Of a DNA stretch of 64,000 bases, positions 7,135 to 14,549 are shown in pieces. The notes under the pieces were generated by a model. It worked only from the letters and a program-made list of their open reading frames with translations. It ran no database searches and had not been told where the DNA came from. Numbering within the stretch: position 1 is the first letter of the stretch; every line of letters starts with the position of its first letter. Origin of the DNA: Anaerolineales bacterium (lineage in GTDB: Bacteria > Chloroflexota > Anaerolineae > Anaerolineales > Villigracilaceae); assembly GCA_020634895.1 (NCBI GenBank), contig JACKAV010000004.1, forward strand, positions 1-64,000, written 5' to 3'. The position numbers and the translations under genes are program-made.

Positions 7135-8757
7135 TCAGTTATCAGTGATTAGTTGAGCTAATTTCTCACGGATGATCTTCGAGTTATGTCGGACATCCGT
7201 GGGGAATTTTTTTATGAAAAGAAATCTTTGGATCCGCGACGCCTGAGGGTGAGTTTTACCCAATGATTTCAATTCTTCGATCACTTTCTCTTTATCCGCT
7301 TTCGCCCCACTTTTTATTTCAACCCACACGATAGGTTCACCATCCACGCCGACGAGCGCGGTGCGATACACCTGCGGATGCGCGTTAAAGATATTCTCGA
7401 TCTGTTCAGTGAACATAACGCCATCTTTTGTAATCACACGATGCGACTTGCGTCCACAATACCACAGCCTGCCTTCCTCATCGAAATAACCGACATCACC
7501 CATACGATGAATGACTTCCGCTTCGTCTCTCTGGATTGGCTCATTAGATTGCTTCGGACTGTCGTCCTCGCAATGACCGGGAATTTTGGATATGCGGTCC
7601 GCGTCAGGTCGGTGGATGTAACTCCGCGTCGTGGCTGGACTTTGGACTGTGATCTCCCCCACAACATTGGACTCCACAGCGAGCGAATCCTGCCATTCTT
7701 CGATCGGCTCGTCGCGGATGGGTATGATGCGCACGGTTACACCGTCGATGGGCTTGCCGAGACAAATCCCGGCGCCGTGTTCGGTCTTCTCTTTCAAGGC
7801 GAATATCTCGCGGCTTTCCACTTTGGCAATTGGCAGAGTCTCCGTCGCGCCGTAAATGCCGAAGAGGTCGGTATGCTCATCGAGCAGTTGACGAAATCCT
7901 TTTTGCAGGTCAATTGTCGCTGGCGCGCCTGCCGTGATGATGCGTTTGAGCGAAGAAAGTTTTACCGGAAGTGTCGAGTTATATTTTGAAAGGATTTCCA
8001 AAACCACGGGTGAGGCGAACATGTTTGTAACGTTGAATTTCTGAATGGCGTTTATCACCTTCTCAGGGTCGGTCTTGCCGGGAACTGGGAATGTGATATC
8101 TGGAATCACGGAGGTGACTCCAAGCAAAAGGTCGATCAGGGCGTAAAGAGGGAAAGCGGGCAGGTCGATCTCATCGGGAGAAATATCAAAAGCGGCTTGG
8201 AGCAGATCCAGTTGGGCGGATAAATTCCCTTGAGAATAGACTGCGCCTTTGGGCAGACCCGTCGAGCCGGAGGTGTAGATGATGGCGACGGTATCCGTGG
8301 GAAGTGTTGAGTGGAAAGTGGATGAAGGTTGAGCCTTCCACTTTCCACTTTCTATTTTCGCAATGCTTAAATTGTGCTTTATTGATTCTCTTCCCCAACC
8401 AAAAAGAATCCGCAAAGCATGGGTCAACTCGTTGCCGATGAAAATATCCGGCTGGGATTCGGCGAGAATCTCACCGACCTTTCTTAATCCCACCGCGGGG
8501 TCGAGGATGATGGGAACGATACCGAACTTGAGCAGCGCCAATGCAAATGGAAAGAACGCCGCGCTGGGCGGAGTCATCACAGCGGCGGTCATGCCTGGGG
8601 CGAGCGAACCAGCCCGAAGGCCGCGAAAGAAGCGCTCACTTTGGTCAAGAATATCCGCGTAGGTGAGAGTCTGCCACTGTTTTTTATCCCAATAAATAAA
8701 AGCCGGTTTATCGGGGTGTTTTTGCGCGTTCTGTTCGAATTTACTGTAAATATCCAC
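7135..8757 (-). CDS. AMP-dependent acyl ligase, OleC-like (beta-lactone synthetase family)
   Basis: A 540-residue member of the ANL adenylating enzymes. The P-loop-like motif is IIYTSGSTGLPKGAVY, the middle motif GIYGATETLPI, and the late hinge region GDVGYFDEEGRLWYCGRKSH. The last pattern is typical of OleC-type proteins, which turn 2-alkyl-3-hydroxyacids into beta-lactones using ATP. A stretch just before HRMGDVGYF contains about 20 extra residues (GHCEDDSPKQSNEP and flanks) coded by a dispersed repeat at 7543-7578, and a second hairpin at 8310-8349 is also in frame. The GTG at 8757 is chosen over the TTG at 8802 because the family starts near YSKFEQNAQKHPDKPAF and a promoter ends 6 bases before it. 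Confidence 0.8.
   Translation of the reverse strand: MDIYSKFEQNAQKHPDKPAFIYWDKKQWQTLTYADILDQSERFFRGLRAGSLAPGMTAAVMTPPSAAFFPFALALLKFGIVPIILDPAVGLRKVGEILAESQPDIFIGNELTHALRILFGWGRESIKHNLSIAKIESGKWKAQPSSTFHSTLPTDTVAIIYTSGSTGLPKGAVYSQGNLSAQLDLLQAAFDISPDEIDLPAFPLYALIDLLLGVTSVIPDITFPVPGKTDPEKVINAIQKFNVTNMFASPVVLEILSKYNSTLPVKLSSLKRIITAGAPATIDLQKGFRQLLDEHTDLFGIYGATETLPIAKVESREIFALKEKTEHGAGICLGKPIDGVTVRIIPIRDEPIEEWQDSLAVESNVVGEITVQSPATTRSYIHRPDADRISKIPGHCEDDSPKQSNEPIQRDEAEVIHRMGDVGYFDEEGRLWYCGRKSHRVITKDGVMFTEQIENIFNAHPQVYRTALVGVDGEPIVWVEIKSGAKADKEKVIEELKSLGKTHPQASRIQRFLFIKKFPTDVRHNSKIIREKLAQLITDN
7543..7578. repeat. in-frame copy of a dispersed palindromic repeat inside the oleC-like gene
   Basis: GATTGCTTCGGACTGTCGTCCTCGCAATGAC matches one arm of the intergenic element at 12540-12632, with small gaps. 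It keeps the reading frame and encodes the extra peptide in the OleC-like protein. Confidence 0.75.
8310..8349. repeat. perfect 13-bp inverted repeat inside the oleC-like gene
   Basis: AGTGGAAAGTGGA at 8310-8322 pairs with TCCACTTTCCACT at 8337-8349. It codes for a linker just before the adenylation motif (peptide GKWKAQPSSTFHSTLP) and is probably another repeat insertion in a variable loop. Confidence 0.65.
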
Positions 8758-8763
8758 TTTGAA

Positions 8764-8792
8764 ATTGTATCGACAAATGTGATATTCGTCAG
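8764..8792 (-). promoter_or_regulatory. leaderless promoter of the oleC-like gene
   Basis: On the minus strand, CTGACG (-35, 8792-8787), a 17-bp spacer and TACAAT (-10, 8769-8764) end 6 bases before the GTG at 8757. A further TATAAT box lies at 8807-8802. Confidence 0.5.
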
Positions 8793-8816
8793 GAGACGAC
8801 AATTATATTCAGTACT

Positions 8817-8846
8817 ATATATTAGTGAAATTTTTCACTAATATAT
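8817..8846. promoter_or_regulatory. perfect palindrome, Rex-like operator between the oleC-like gene and hdrCBA
   Basis: Two perfect 14-bp arms (ATATATTAGTGAAA and its complement) flank a 2-base centre. The inner 18 bases, TAGTGAAATTTTTCACTA, agree with the known Rex consensus TTGTGAANNNNTTCACAA except at one position in each half. The site lies in the divergent region and abuts the -10 boxes of the oleC-like gene; it is about 95 bp upstream of hdrC. A redox-sensing repressor on a hydrogenase operon makes biological sense (inference). Confidence 0.6.
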
Positions 8847-8939
8847 GTATGGGGGGTATCACGATTTCTGCGAATGGATGACCTTTTTGGGTCATGCCGA
8901 GCAGCAACTGATTGGACTGGTTGTAGCACGGAGGCGCAT

Positions 8940-9536
8940 ATGCCCCAAATGACAGATGAACGGGTTCGCGCGGGGCTCACTCGCGAGGAAGACCTTTCCC
9001 TATTGCATGAAGTAAGCGTAAAGACCGCTGGTGTTTCACATTTGGAGATGTGCATCCAATGCGGAACCTGCGGCGGGTCCTGCCCTGCCGCGAGGGACAT
9101 GGACCACACGCCGCGCATGTTGTTCGCGATGCTGCGTGCGGGTATGCGCGAGGAAGTGCTGCGCAGCAACACGCCGTGGATCTGCGTATCCTGCTATCAC
9201 TGCGTGGTGCGCTGTCCGCAGGAGGTGCACATCGCGGATGTGATGTACACGCTCAAGGGTATGGCGATCAAGGCAAATCTATTCAGCGATTCGACTGCTC
9301 CGCATTTTTCGCAAACCTTTGTGGATATGGTGGAAAGCTACGGGCGCAGTTTTGAGTTTGGGCTGGCTTCGCGTCATTATCTGCGGCACTTTCCATTGAG
9401 GCTGCCGGGGATGATGCCGATGGGAATCGGCATGCTGACAAAGGGACGCATGGCGCTCACGCCGAAACGCATCAAGAAGATGGATCAACTGACAGCCATC
9501 CTTAATAAGGCGAAGACTTTGGAGTTGACCTCATGA
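8940..9536 (+). CDS. hdrC: HdrC-like iron-sulfur subunit of heterodisulfide reductase complex
   Basis: A 198-residue protein with two classical [4Fe-4S] motifs: Cys38/41/44/48 (CIQCGTCGGSCP) and Cys82/85/88/92 (CVSCYHCVVRCP). In the Hdr complex, HdrC passes electrons from HdrA to HdrB. The start at 8940 has a GGAGG 5 bases upstream; the longer frame from 8874 lacks one. It overlaps hdrB by ATGA and is the first gene of the operon. Confidence 0.9.
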   Translation: MPQMTDERVRAGLTREEDLSLLHEVSVKTAGVSHLEMCIQCGTCGGSCPAARDMDHTPRMLFAMLRAGMREEVLRSNTPWICVSCYHCVVRCPQEVHIADVMYTLKGMAIKANLFSDSTAPHFSQTFVDMVESYGRSFEFGLASRHYLRHFPLRLPGMMPMGIGMLTKGRMALTPKRIKKMDQLTAILNKAKTLELTS

Positions 9537-10543
9537 ACAAGTATCTTTTCTACCCGGGCTGCTCCATGGAATCCAGCGCGAAGGCGTATATGGAGTCGCT
9601 CAATACCATTCTCGAACCGCTGGAGCTTTCCTTTGAGGAGATCGAAGATTGGAACTGCTGCGGCGCAACGGAATATCTGGGCATTAACCTCATCCCTGCT
9701 TATTCGCTGATCGCACGTAACCTGGCGCTGGCTTCAAATCAAATGAATCCCATGAACGGGACAGGCGCCACGCATACGATCGTCGCGCCGTGTTCGGCTT
9801 GTTATCTCAACCTCGCCAAAGCGGACCATTACATGCAAGAGCGTCCGTCGTTGGGAGCGAAGGTCAATCAGGCGCTCGAAGCGGGCGGACTGCATTACAC
9901 GCCGGGTACGCTCGATGTGCGCCATTTGATCGACATCCTCGTGTATGACGTGGGCGTGGAGAAAATTCGCAGCAAGGTGGTGCATCCGCTGACCGGGCTG
10001 CATGTCGCGCCGTATATGGGCTGCATGCTTCCGCGCCCGGATTACAAACACCGCTGGTCCGACCATGAGCATCCCACCGAGTTGGTGGATGTGCTGCGAG
10101 CGCTCGGCGCGGACGTGATCGACTATCCGCTCACGACGGAATGCTGCGGCGGGCATATGACTCAGATCGGTCCGGAGACTGCGTTTGAGTTGATCCGCCG
10201 CCTCGTTGCCGACGCCGACGATAGGGGCGCCGACCTGATGGCTACGGTCTGCCCGATGTGCCAGATGAACATCGACGCCTACCAGAACGAGATGAACCAC
10301 TTCTTCGGCACAGACTATCACATACCGGTATTGTTCTTCACCCAGTTAATGGGTCTGGCGTTTGGCAGGGAACCTGAGGAACTTGGCATCGGCGCGGAAC
10401 TTGTCAGCGCGCGGAACGCACTGGCACACATCGGCGTGGAAGTTCCAGTAACGCAGGAGCCCGCCGGACCGAGGAAGAAGTCTGAAGGTCTGCCCATGCC
10501 GCGCCGCTTGAACAAGCACGAGGGGAAGGAGGTCGTGAAATGA
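9533..10543 (+). CDS. hdrB: HdrB-like subunit with two CCG domains
   Basis: A 336-residue protein with two cysteine-rich CCG modules. The first runs through YPGCS, DWNCCGATE and APCSACY; the second through YMGCMLP, TECCGGHM and CPMCQMN. In methanogens these hold the noncubane [4Fe-4S] clusters that reduce CoM-S-S-CoB. Here the disulfide or other acceptor is unknown. The C-terminus is about 40 residues longer than usual and ends basic. It overlaps both neighbours by 4 bp, so translation is probably coupled. Confidence 0.9.
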   Translation: MNKYLFYPGCSMESSAKAYMESLNTILEPLELSFEEIEDWNCCGATEYLGINLIPAYSLIARNLALASNQMNPMNGTGATHTIVAPCSACYLNLAKADHYMQERPSLGAKVNQALEAGGLHYTPGTLDVRHLIDILVYDVGVEKIRSKVVHPLTGLHVAPYMGCMLPRPDYKHRWSDHEHPTELVDVLRALGADVIDYPLTTECCGGHMTQIGPETAFELIRRLVADADDRGADLMATVCPMCQMNIDAYQNEMNHFFGTDYHIPVLFFTQLMGLAFGREPEELGIGAELVSARNALAHIGVEVPVTQEPAGPRKKSEGLPMPRRLNKHEGKEVVK

Positions 10544-12537
10544 CCGAACGAGTTGGCGTTTATGTCTGTCATTGCGGTTCGAACATCGCAGGGACAGTGG
10601 ATGTGGTCGATGTTGCCAATTGGGCTGAAGAGAAACTCGCTCATCTGGGCGTGGTGGTCGCACGCGAATACAAGTTCATGTGCTCGAGCCTCGGGCAGGA
10701 ATTGATCGAAAAAGATATCAAAGAGCTGGGGCTGACGCGCGTGGTCGTCGCGGCTTGTTCACCTCATTTGCATGAGAAGACCTTCCGCACGGCGGCGAAA
10801 AATGCAGGGCTGAATCCGTATCTCGTTGAACTGGCATCCATCCGCGAGCAGGTCTCGTGGGTGCATACGGACAAAGCCGTCGCCACGGCAAAAGCCAAGG
10901 CTGTGATCTCAGGCGCGGTGTCCCGCGTGATCCGGAACGAAGCGCTCGATGAGCTAAAAGTCCCGATCAATCCAAATACGATGGTAGTGGGCGGCGGCAT
11001 CGCAGGAATCCAATCGGCGCTTGAAATTGCGAATGCCGGATTCCATGTGTATCTGGTGGAGCGTGAGCCGTCCATTGGCGGACACATGGCGCAATTCGAT
11101 AAGACATTCCCCACATTGGACTGCTCCGCTTGTATCCTCACACCGCGCATGGTCGAGGCTGGGACTCACCCGAACATCACCCTGCTCACCTGGAGTGAAG
11201 TGGTCAACGTCGCCGGGTATGTGGGCAACTTCCATGTGACTGTTAAAAAGAAAGCACGCTTTGTCAATGAGGAACTTTGCACAGGCTGCGGCATCTGCGA
11301 AGAGAAATGCCCGAAGAAAGTGATCGATGATGTGTTCGAAGCCGGGCTGGGATACCGCAAGGCTGTGTACACTCCATTTGCTCAAGCGGTACCGAAATTC
11401 CCGGTGATGGATAAAGAGAATTGCACATACTTCCAAAAAGGGACGTGCAAGGCTTGCGAGAAATTCTGTCCGACAGGTGCGATCGACTTCACACAGGAAG
11501 ATCAATTACTGCACATCGACGTGGGCAACATCATCCTTGCCACAGGCTATGACCTGTTCGACGCGCGGCAGGTGAGCAACTATGGATACGGACGCTTGCC
11601 GAATGTGTTCACGAGCATCGAGTTCGAACGCTTGAGCAATGCGGCAGGACCGACGAACGGCACCATCGTTATGCGCGATGGAAAGTCTACGCCGAAATCG
11701 GTCGGCATCATTCACTGCGTCGGCTCGCGCGATAAGAATTTCAATAATTATTGCTCGGTCATCTGCTGTATGCAGGGATTGAAGTTCGCGCATCTCGTCC
11801 ACGAGCGGACGGGTGCAACGGTCTACAACTTCTATATCGACATGCGCACCGCGTACAAAGCCTACGATGAGTTCTATCAACGCGTGCTCGAAGAAGGGAC
11901 TCTCTTCGTGCGCGGCAAAGTGGCTGAGGTCACGGACGCGGCGCGGTACAGCAATGAAAAGGGGAAGCTCATCATCCAGGTCGAGGATACGCTGGCGGGT
12001 AAACAGAGGCGCATCCCTGTAGATATGGTCATTCTCTCGGCTGGATTGCAGCCGCGGTATGACGCGAAGGATGTCGGCAAGCTGTTCGGCATCTCCTGCT
12101 CCACCGATGGTTGGTTCACCGAGAAACATCCCAAACTCGACCCGGTCGCCACGATGACCGAAGGTATTTACATTGCAGGCTGTGCGCAGGGACCAAAGGA
12201 TATTCCTTCCAGCGTGGCGCAGGGCGCAGCGGCTTCGGCGCGCGTACTCGATAAGATCCTGCAAAAGGAAGTCGCGCTCGAACCGGTCCGTGCCAGCATC
12301 GACAAGGATTCGTGTTCCGGCTGCCGCATCTGCAACGGGCTGTGTCCGTTCAACGCCATCTCCTTCATCGAAGATGACCACGTCTCCGATATCAACCCGG
12401 CGCTGTGTCAGGGATGCGGGACGTGTGTGGCTGCCTGCCCGGCTGGCGCGATCAGCGGCACGGGGTTCAGCGATGAACAGATCATGGCTCAGATCGACGG
12501 TCTGTTGATGAAGAACCTTGAACCAGAAATAGCCTAA
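10540..12537 (+). CDS. hdrA: HdrA-like flavin and iron-sulfur bifurcating subunit
   Basis: A 665-residue protein. The FAD-binding Rossmann motif is VVGGGIAGIQSALEIA, followed by the HdrA-specific CSACILTPRM region. There are four ferredoxin-type clusters: CTGCGICEEKCP; a CTYFQKGTCKACEKFCP variant; and, near the C-terminus, CSGCRICNGLCP and CQGCGTCVAACP. HdrA carries the flavin where electron bifurcation takes place between ferredoxin and the HdrB acceptor. Length and domain order match standalone HdrA from Mvh-Hdr systems. Confidence 0.92.
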   Translation: MTERVGVYVCHCGSNIAGTVDVVDVANWAEEKLAHLGVVVAREYKFMCSSLGQELIEKDIKELGLTRVVVAACSPHLHEKTFRTAAKNAGLNPYLVELASIREQVSWVHTDKAVATAKAKAVISGAVSRVIRNEALDELKVPINPNTMVVGGGIAGIQSALEIANAGFHVYLVEREPSIGGHMAQFDKTFPTLDCSACILTPRMVEAGTHPNITLLTWSEVVNVAGYVGNFHVTVKKKARFVNEELCTGCGICEEKCPKKVIDDVFEAGLGYRKAVYTPFAQAVPKFPVMDKENCTYFQKGTCKACEKFCPTGAIDFTQEDQLLHIDVGNIILATGYDLFDARQVSNYGYGRLPNVFTSIEFERLSNAAGPTNGTIVMRDGKSTPKSVGIIHCVGSRDKNFNNYCSVICCMQGLKFAHLVHERTGATVYNFYIDMRTAYKAYDEFYQRVLEEGTLFVRGKVAEVTDAARYSNEKGKLIIQVEDTLAGKQRRIPVDMVILSAGLQPRYDAKDVGKLFGISCSTDGWFTEKHPKLDPVATMTEGIYIAGCAQGPKDIPSSVAQGAAASARVLDKILQKEVALEPVRASIDKDSCSGCRICNGLCPFNAISFIEDDHVSDINPALCQGCGTCVAACPAGAISGTGFSDEQIMAQIDGLLMKNLEPEIA

Positions 12538-12539
12538 TT

Positions 12540-12632
12540 CGTCATTGCGAGGAGGACGGCAGTCCGACGAAGCAATCCCCTAGTGTGTGATAGTGATTGC
12601 TTCGGGCGAAGAACAACGCCCTCGCAATGACG
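12540..12632. repeat. MITE-like palindromic element between hdrA and mvhD
   Basis: CGTCATTGCGAGG at 12540-12552 pairs perfectly with CCTCGCAATGACG at 12620-12632, with inner pairing of AAGCAATCC and GATTGCTT. It lies within the operon, where the RNA hairpin could tune expression downstream. An in-frame partial copy is at 7543-7578. Confidence 0.8.
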
Positions 12633-12646
12633 GAACGGAGAACTCT

Positions 12647-13138
12647 ATGACTGAACAATTCGAACCCACCATTATCGGTTTTACCTGTAACTGGTGCAGC
12701 TATCGCGCAGCGGATCTGGCTGGTACGGCGCGCATGAAATATGCCCCGAACGTGAGACTCATCCGCATGATGTGCTCCGGTCGCCTCGACCCGACCTTTG
12801 TGCTGCGTGCTCTTTCAGGAGGCGCAGACGGCGTGATGGTGACGGGCTGCCACCCGGGTGAGTGTCATTACATCGAGCAGAACTACAAGGCGCTGCGCCG
12901 CTTCCTCCTGCTCCAACGTGTGCTGGTCGGGATGGGCATCGAACCGCAGCGCGTAAAACTCGTCTGGGCGAGCGCCGCAGAAGGCGCAAAATTCGCGGCA
13001 GAGACGACAGCTTTTGTGGAAGAGATACGAGCCCTGGGTCCGTTGAACTGGGGCAAAGCGGACGATGTCCCTCAAACCGCAGACGATATTCAAGCGGCAA
13101 TTGAGCAGGGCGTCGATCAAAAGGAGGCGGTGTCATGA
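12647..13138 (+). CDS. mvhD: MvhD-like [2Fe-2S] electron-transfer subunit
   Basis: A 163-residue FrhD/MvhD-family protein with conserved Cys in FTCNWCSYRAAD, MMCSGR and GCHPGECHY. MvhD links the [NiFe] hydrogenase MvhAG to HdrA. The start at 12647 follows GGAG with a 6-base gap; the open frame from 12587 upstream reads through the repeat and is rejected. It overlaps mvhG by 4 bp. Confidence 0.92.
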   Translation: MTEQFEPTIIGFTCNWCSYRAADLAGTARMKYAPNVRLIRMMCSGRLDPTFVLRALSGGADGVMVTGCHPGECHYIEQNYKALRRFLLLQRVLVGMGIEPQRVKLVWASAAEGAKFAAETTAFVEEIRALGPLNWGKADDVPQTADDIQAAIEQGVDQKEAVS

Positions 13139-14127
13139 CAACGCCGAAACCTAAATTCGCCATGTACTGGGCGGCATCCTGCGGCGGCTGCGAGATCGCC
13201 GTATTGAACACCCACGAAAAGATCCTGGATGTGGATGCCAACTTTGACGTAGTCTTCTGGCCCGTCGCAATGGACGCCAAATACAAGGACGTCGAAGCCA
13301 TGGAAGACGGCTCGATCCTGTTGACGCTCTTCAACGGCGGCATCCGCAATGATGAGAACGAACATATCGCCAAACTGCTGAGACGGAAATCGCAGATCAT
13401 GGTCGCGTTCGGTTCATGCGCCTGCGAAGGATGCATCCCCGGGCTGGCAAATTTGAGCCCGGTCGGAGATATCGTCCACACCGCATTCAACACGCTGACC
13501 ACTGATAATCCGCATGAGATCTATCCGCGCACATCCTACGATGTGCCCGAAGGCGAACTACACATTCCAAAACTCGCCAAAATCCTTCGTCCACTCGATG
13601 ATATGGTCGATGTGGATTACTACATGCCGGGCTGCCCGCCTGAAAGCCATCAGATCGCGGCGGTGATCGACCTGGTTATTAAAGTGGTCAAAGGTGAAGC
13701 GGAACTGCCGCCGAAAGGTTCTGTCATCGGCGTGGGCGACTCGACCGTCTGCGAAGAATGTCCGCGCACACGCAATGTGAAGACGATCAAATACTTCAAG
13801 CGGATTCAGGATGTTGCGCCGGTAGACCCGGACTTGTGTCTGCTCGAGCAGGGGATTCCGTGCAACGGTCCAGCCACGAGAAGCGGATGCAACGCGCGCT
13901 GCCCAAGTGCGGGGGCGCAGTGTATCGGCTGCTACGGTCCCGCCGAAGGAGTCATCGATTATGGTGCGCGGCTCATCACCGCCTTCGCGTCCGTGATCGA
14001 CGCGCAGGAACCGGAGGAGATCGAACGCATTTTGGACGGCATTCCCGATCCCGCCGGGCAGATGTATCGGTTTAATTTGGCAGGCTCCCTGCTCAAAGCG
14101 AACAGGGAAGCCTGGAAGGCAAAATAA
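13135..14127 (+). CDS. mvhG: [NiFe] hydrogenase small subunit, MvhG-like
   Basis: A 330-residue small subunit. The proximal cluster region begins AASCGGCEIAVL; GSCACEGCIPG and MPGCPPES follow. The C-terminal cluster cysteines are in CEECPRTR, GIPCNGPATRSGC and GAQCIGCYGP. It lacks a Tat signal, so it is cytoplasmic, as expected for group 3 hydrogenases. It carries electrons from the NiFe site to MvhD and HdrA. Confidence 0.93.
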   Translation: MTTPKPKFAMYWAASCGGCEIAVLNTHEKILDVDANFDVVFWPVAMDAKYKDVEAMEDGSILLTLFNGGIRNDENEHIAKLLRRKSQIMVAFGSCACEGCIPGLANLSPVGDIVHTAFNTLTTDNPHEIYPRTSYDVPEGELHIPKLAKILRPLDDMVDVDYYMPGCPPESHQIAAVIDLVIKVVKGEAELPPKGSVIGVGDSTVCEECPRTRNVKTIKYFKRIQDVAPVDPDLCLLEQGIPCNGPATRSGCNARCPSAGAQCIGCYGPAEGVIDYGARLITAFASVIDAQEPEEIERILDGIPDPAGQMYRFNLAGSLLKANREAWKAK

Positions 14128-14215
14128 GGTCGACCCGTCCGCTATGAGCCGTCAACTTTGAGAACGTGAAGGGTCGTCCGCAGATGTTGTCAAGCCATCT
14201 TGAAAGGAGGATGAC

Positions 14216-14467
14216 ATGACTACGAAACCGACCACAGGCATCGAACCGATCGATGATCCCAATGCGCTGCTGGAAAACGCCCTCATCGAAGAGTACCTCA
14301 GAGAAAAAGGTTATACCCGCGAAGACCTCAAAAAATTGCCCGCCGACCTTGTGGAGAAGTTAATGAGGGAAGCCTCAAGATATGCCTCCCTCAAAATGGA
14401 AGAAGTCGAGGCGCGTGCCCATCTCGTAAAAGAACTGCACGACGATGCCTCACCACTTGAAAAATAA
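14216..14467 (+). CDS. small charged helical protein between mvhG and mvhA
   Basis: An 83-residue protein with a good ribosome site (GAAAGGAGG, ATG 5 bases later). It is rich in Glu, Lys and Leu and looks helical: DPNALLENALIEEYLREKGY, then RASYASLK-like segments. No family is recognised. Its place inside the hydrogenase operon suggests a structural or assembly role (inference). Confidence 0.7.
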   Translation: MTTKPTTGIEPIDDPNALLENALIEEYLREKGYTREDLKKLPADLVEKLMREASRYASLKMEEVEARAHLVKELHDDASPLEK

Positions 14468-14549
14468 GGATGAAGGATAAAGGATGAAAGATGCCGGTTG
14501 AGCCATTCATCATTCAAAATTCATCCCTCATCCTTCCAAAGGAGTTTTC

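Noticed and set aside
8817..8846. Reading the palindrome before hdrC as a terminator
   Set aside because: It lies in a divergent promoter region with no gene ending nearby, and the stem is AT-rich; an operator fits better.
11506..12381. A 291-codon open frame antisense to hdrA
   Set aside because: Shadow frame with no recognisable domain; hdrA on the other strand carries many exact motifs.
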